Shown here: piece after piece, positions 36,374 to 64,000 of the stretch
Numbering within the stretch: the first letter of the stretch is position 1
Layout of the letters: each line of letters opens with the position of its first letter
Assembly: GCA_034440575.1 (NCBI GenBank)
Contig: JAOTOL010001462.1
Coordinates: 861,001-925,000 of the forward strand
From: Imbricaverruca yamaguchii
Lineage: Eukaryota; Arthropoda; Thecostraca; Neoverrucidae
Direction of reading: 5' to 3'
DNA: 64,000 bases
Made by a program: the position numbers and the translations under genes
The notes under the pieces: model-generated
Database searches by the model: none
Told to the model about the DNA's origin: nothing
The model's input: the letters and a program-made list of their open reading frames with translations, nothing else

Positions 36374-36693
36374 ATGCGTGCAGCCCGCTGCGTTTATCTT
36401 GCGCACATTCATCAGCTGACTTTCCAACGATGCCGCCCGCCGTCGAGGCACCGAGTCGCTGCGGCCGCCGCCGCTGCTGGCGGCCGCCCGGACAAAGCGG
36501 CGGCCGCCGACGCGTCGTGTCAAAGACCAGTTCTGCTGGCCGCGCATGCGCGCTGCATGTGCCGGGGGCGAGCGGCGGCCGCGTCGCGACGTCGTCGTCA
36601 GTGCGGTGCTGGCGGCGCGGCTGGTCGGCGGCGGCGAGCGAGACCGGGCCGCGTGTGCCGAGAATGACTGTCGGTGACCACACATAGTGCACC
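36374..36693 (+). promoter_or_regulatory. ovo: CpG-rich promoter / 5' UTR region of ovo
   Basis: GC and CpG content rise sharply here compared with the flanking AT-rich DNA and stay high into exon 1. A perfect NRF-1/Erect-wing-type palindrome CGCGCATGCGCG lies at 36541-36552. No clear TATA box is seen, so the transcription start cannot be placed. An in-frame TAG at 36685-36687 precedes the start codon, and GCACCATG gives a good initiation context. Confidence 0.55.
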
Positions 36694-60984
<24,291 letters not shown>

Positions 60985-61834
60985 CTGCGGCCACGGCCGC
61001 CAGGGGCGCTAGTGTGCACGTTGGCGACTTGCGACGCGGCCGGCGAGGCTGTGGTGAACTGGCGCAGGACGGTGGGCGGCGCCTCCCAGCGGGAGAGCTG
61101 CCGCGCGCGGCACTCGCGGAGGCGGCAATATTTGCACATAATTGGCTGTTTTATATATATATTTACCTGGCGGCTGGGCGGCTCGCTACGCCGCACCGCA
61201 ACAAACGAGGCATTCTGTGTGTGTGTATGGCTGATTGAGTGCGCTGGCGCCTCGCGTGATCGGTTGTGTGCGATATTTTATGCACGCGACGGCGGATTGC
61301 GGGCAGCGTCGGACAATGCCGAACGCCACTCCGGTTGTGCGGAAGGTGAACAGTTCGATTCCGACCGCGGCCCGGCGCGGCGAAGTAACGATGGGGCATT
61401 CTCCGGCGGTGAGCCGGCTTTTCGGCGAGACGTGGCGCGACGCGACGCGACTTTTGTGGGCGAGAGATTAGGTAGTCGGTGGAGTGATTGCAGTGTCCGA
61501 GCGAGTGTCGAGTGCGAGTGGCGGGAGTGTCACCACCTCGGTAGCCGGCGTCCGAGGCTCCGGGCAGAGTTCATTCGTGGCTCAGCAGCAGCACTGGAAC
61601 AGACCGCTAAATCCCACGACATGCCGCATTTGTGCTTCGCTGCGGCACAGTAGAAATGCATACAATTTGCTGACATACTTATTTGGACATATTATTGCAT
61701 ATTTATTTTGGTCATACGATTTGAACCAGGCACGATTAACAAACAAAATCAGAAAGAACAAGCAAACTAGCCAAAGTTGGTTTGCAGTCGGCTTTGCCGG
61801 AACGACTATGGGTATCTTATCGTTGACGGCATTC
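60985..61834 (+). other. 3' UTR / downstream flank of ovo
   Basis: GC-rich to about 61.6 kb, then AT-rich. I find no AATAAA signal close to the stop, so the transcript end cannot be placed. Confidence 0.4.
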
Positions 61835-62390
61835 CCAGTGCGGCCGCTGGGCAGAGGATCTCGACCGCGGACCGGTCGACTCGCGTGGGATCGCTCGTCC
61901 GCGGCGGCCGCAGTCGCCGCCGCGCCGCGACCGCCGCCACGCCCCGCTCTCTAGACGTAAGGTGGCTGGGTAGAGACGGGCCCGTCCGGCGCCCAGTACC
62001 GGCGTGGCCAGCTCGCGGCGCGGCCGGCCGCGGCCGCCACAGGCCGCCCGAGTCTCCGCCGGCTCACTGATGTCGTGTCGCCCCACGGCCGGCGCGTGCG
62101 GCGCAGACGGCGGCGGGTCTGGTCTACACGGTAGCGTCAGGGTAGACCGCCACCGACGTGGGCATTCGAGCGGCGCTGGTCAGGACGGCACGGTGTGGAG
62201 CGCACGAGTGTTCGGCACCCGGCGGCGGGCGCGCCGGCGCACCGCCCGGGACGCGGCCGCACAGCGTGTGACGTCACTAGCGACGTCACGACCCGACCGA
62301 CCGACGGCTGCTCCTGTACAAACGGCGACAGTGGCGCTGCCAGAGCGGCGCGCGGCTCGGCACGAGGTTGTTGTTGTTCTTCCCATGTAC
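61835..62390. promoter_or_regulatory. CpG island-like block with CRE-like sites
   Basis: Dense CpG with two GCGGCCGC sites (near 61.84 and 61.9 kb). The paired GTGACGTCAC and CGACGTCACG near 62.27-62.29 kb are CREB/ATF-type. It may be a promoter of an unseen gene or belong to the ovo 3' region. No coding exon is supported. Confidence 0.4.
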
Positions 62391-63228
62391 AGCAATACAT
62401 ATTCTAGCGTTACGGCGTACTTATGTGTGGAACGGTAGGACAGACACAGATCAGCCTATCAGGTGAAGCAGAACACCCAAAACGGTAGGGCAGAGACACG
62501 GAGTAGCTCATCGTTGCACCACCTGTCACTGTTAAAAATCCACCATTTTTAATCCTAGGGGATACCGACAAAACCAAAACATTCCGTTATTAAACCTGAT
62601 GGTATCGTATTATTCGATACATGCTTATACGAGAGCTGATGCGTTTCGAAGTCAGGTCTTCGTCAGGCTTCTGTCATAGCTGCACTTTCTAAATCAGAGA
62701 GGCATACATAAAACAGATGAACAATATACAAGCTCGTTAAATACATCATCAGACAATTGTTCGTCTAATGGTAGCTACACACTGCTTCCGTAGCAACTGA
62801 GTCATGCTAGCCGTCGGCGGCGGCCCGGACGTCGGATTTAGTGAATGTGATCGTTATTCGGCACTTTTTCCCACTTACTTCAATAGGCGTAATACTAAAC
62901 TTCACGTTGAGGGGACACGTCCATCTCAGATCTCCCCGATTGACGCCTACCATGATGCGAGCTGTAGCTGTGTATAAATACAATGTAGCGCTCTAAAGTA
63001 CCTTTGCAGGTGCGGCCCTAAAGTCTAAATACCTAACTTGCGGATGCGGCTACTACTTGGAAGTGTCGGCCGCCTATAGGCTTGTGGATATGCCACATGG
63101 AAAGTCCAAATACTTAAATAAAATAACCCTCCTTGAATATTCCTGATTCGATCATCACATTTCATTACCTCAAGAGTGAAAATTAAAACACCTGGATGGC
63201 TCGAAGCAGTGGTGCCGCGATGGTTTTC
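62391..63228. other. Unassigned non-coding sequence
   Basis: AT-rich, no feature recognised. Confidence 0.4.
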
Positions 63229-64000
63229 TTAACCCGTCCCGTCTCGGGGGGTCTTAAACTGCCCCCTCAGGTTTTTCGCGGTTGGCGGACGAACGGCGCG
63301 CGGTAGCGCGCCAAAATTTGGCATACCCTTTCCCACATCAATTTGGCATGCTTTTTTCATAATTTTGACGTCAGGTCATCTAGGGTCAACGATTTAGTCA
63401 AGGTCAAGTGAGGTCACCTCCAAAAATGTTCAACCAGTCGTCACGCTTTAACGGATAGATATTTTAATTAAACTTTCAGCGTTTGCTTATCTTTAGGGAT
63501 CCAACAAAACGTATGAGTGGATTTTTTAATAGTTTTTTTACTATACAAATTTTGCAGGTTTGCCGAATTGCAGTTCAAATAGAGGATTCTGGCTAAAGTA
63601 AGCATTTTTTATTAGGGCAAGTTGACTTCCAACAACGTTTCTCGGTCTGCTCTACCCATTTGAAAAGGAAAATTAACGAAAACTTGAACTCAAAATTTTT
63701 AAATTTCAAGAAAATAATATTTGTATATTTGGGGGCCGAAAAAAAATTATCGCCCTGGTAGATTTCGCTGTCTTTTTCTCATTCCAAATATTTTTTATCT
63801 CATATATCCCCAAAATGAACTCCCCAGAGTCAAAAATATAATGTATGTCGTAAAAAGTCGTGAAAATTTAGCCCCCTGGTGACGTCACTTTTGAGGGGAA
63901 ATTGTTTTGGAGGGCGGACCCAGACCCTACTAGTCGAGCGCTTTCCGGTGACACCTATTTAGTTTTCGTGCGATGCTTAGTTTGGATTTTAGAGGGGGGT
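63229..64000 (-). mobile_element. Family A miniature transposon, copy 4 (inverted, cut by window edge)
   Basis: Starts TTAACCCGTCCCGTCTCGG at 63229, which is the right terminus of the family read outward. It contains the reverse complements of the shared core (TTGGCATACC, GATTCTGGCTAAAGTAAGCA, AGCGCTTTCC, CGTTTTCGTGC-type). The window ends at AGAGGGGGGT, before its left TTAA. Confidence 0.78.

Overview
The window is animal nuclear DNA, most likely from an arthropod. The one protein-coding gene I can support is a complete Ovo/Shavenbaby (ovo, svb) C2H2 zinc-finger gene on the + strand, in five exons between 36694 and 60984. Its fingers and C-terminal tail look like arthropod Ovo rather than vertebrate OVOL. 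The interrupted gene, tRNA-derived SINE and CR1-like LINE relics and abundant micro- and minisatellites rule out a prokaryote. A crustacean is my guess for the host, but nothing here fixes the species.

Layout. Positions 1-36 kb are gene-poor. They hold three copies of a TTAA-flanked miniature transposon family (a fourth, inverted, is cut by the right edge of the window), a second TTAA-flanked element, a 5'-truncated tRNA-related SINE with a target-site duplication, a decayed pogo/Tigger transposase, and fragments of LINE ORF1 and reverse transcriptase. Many minisatellites follow, the largest a compound array of about 2.6 kb at 16.8-19.4 kb. A CpG-rich block at 36.37-36.69 kb leads into exon 1 of ovo.

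The ovo gene. Exon 1 encodes the Svb-type N-terminus (MPKIFLLREKL), exon 2 a long low-complexity regulatory region, exon 3 a short conserved block (EFVNGGHGIKNPL), and exons 4-5 four zinc fingers. Every junction is GT-AG and every phase matches, giving a 766-residue protein. Intron 1 is 15.4 kb and carries at least eight different minisatellites. Three of them amplify palindromic transcription-factor core motifs (TGACTCA with CAGCTG, TGACGTCA, CACGTG). Another minisatellite begins at the exon 1 donor and seems to have grown from it, leaving three tandem consensus 5' splice sites.

Downstream of ovo are a CpG-rich block at 61.8-62.4 kb with CRE-like sites and then the inverted miniature transposon at the right edge. 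Long open frames inside the tandem arrays and antisense to exon 2 are composition artefacts and are not annotated as genes. Roughly one sixth of the window is tandem repeat (my estimate by eye).
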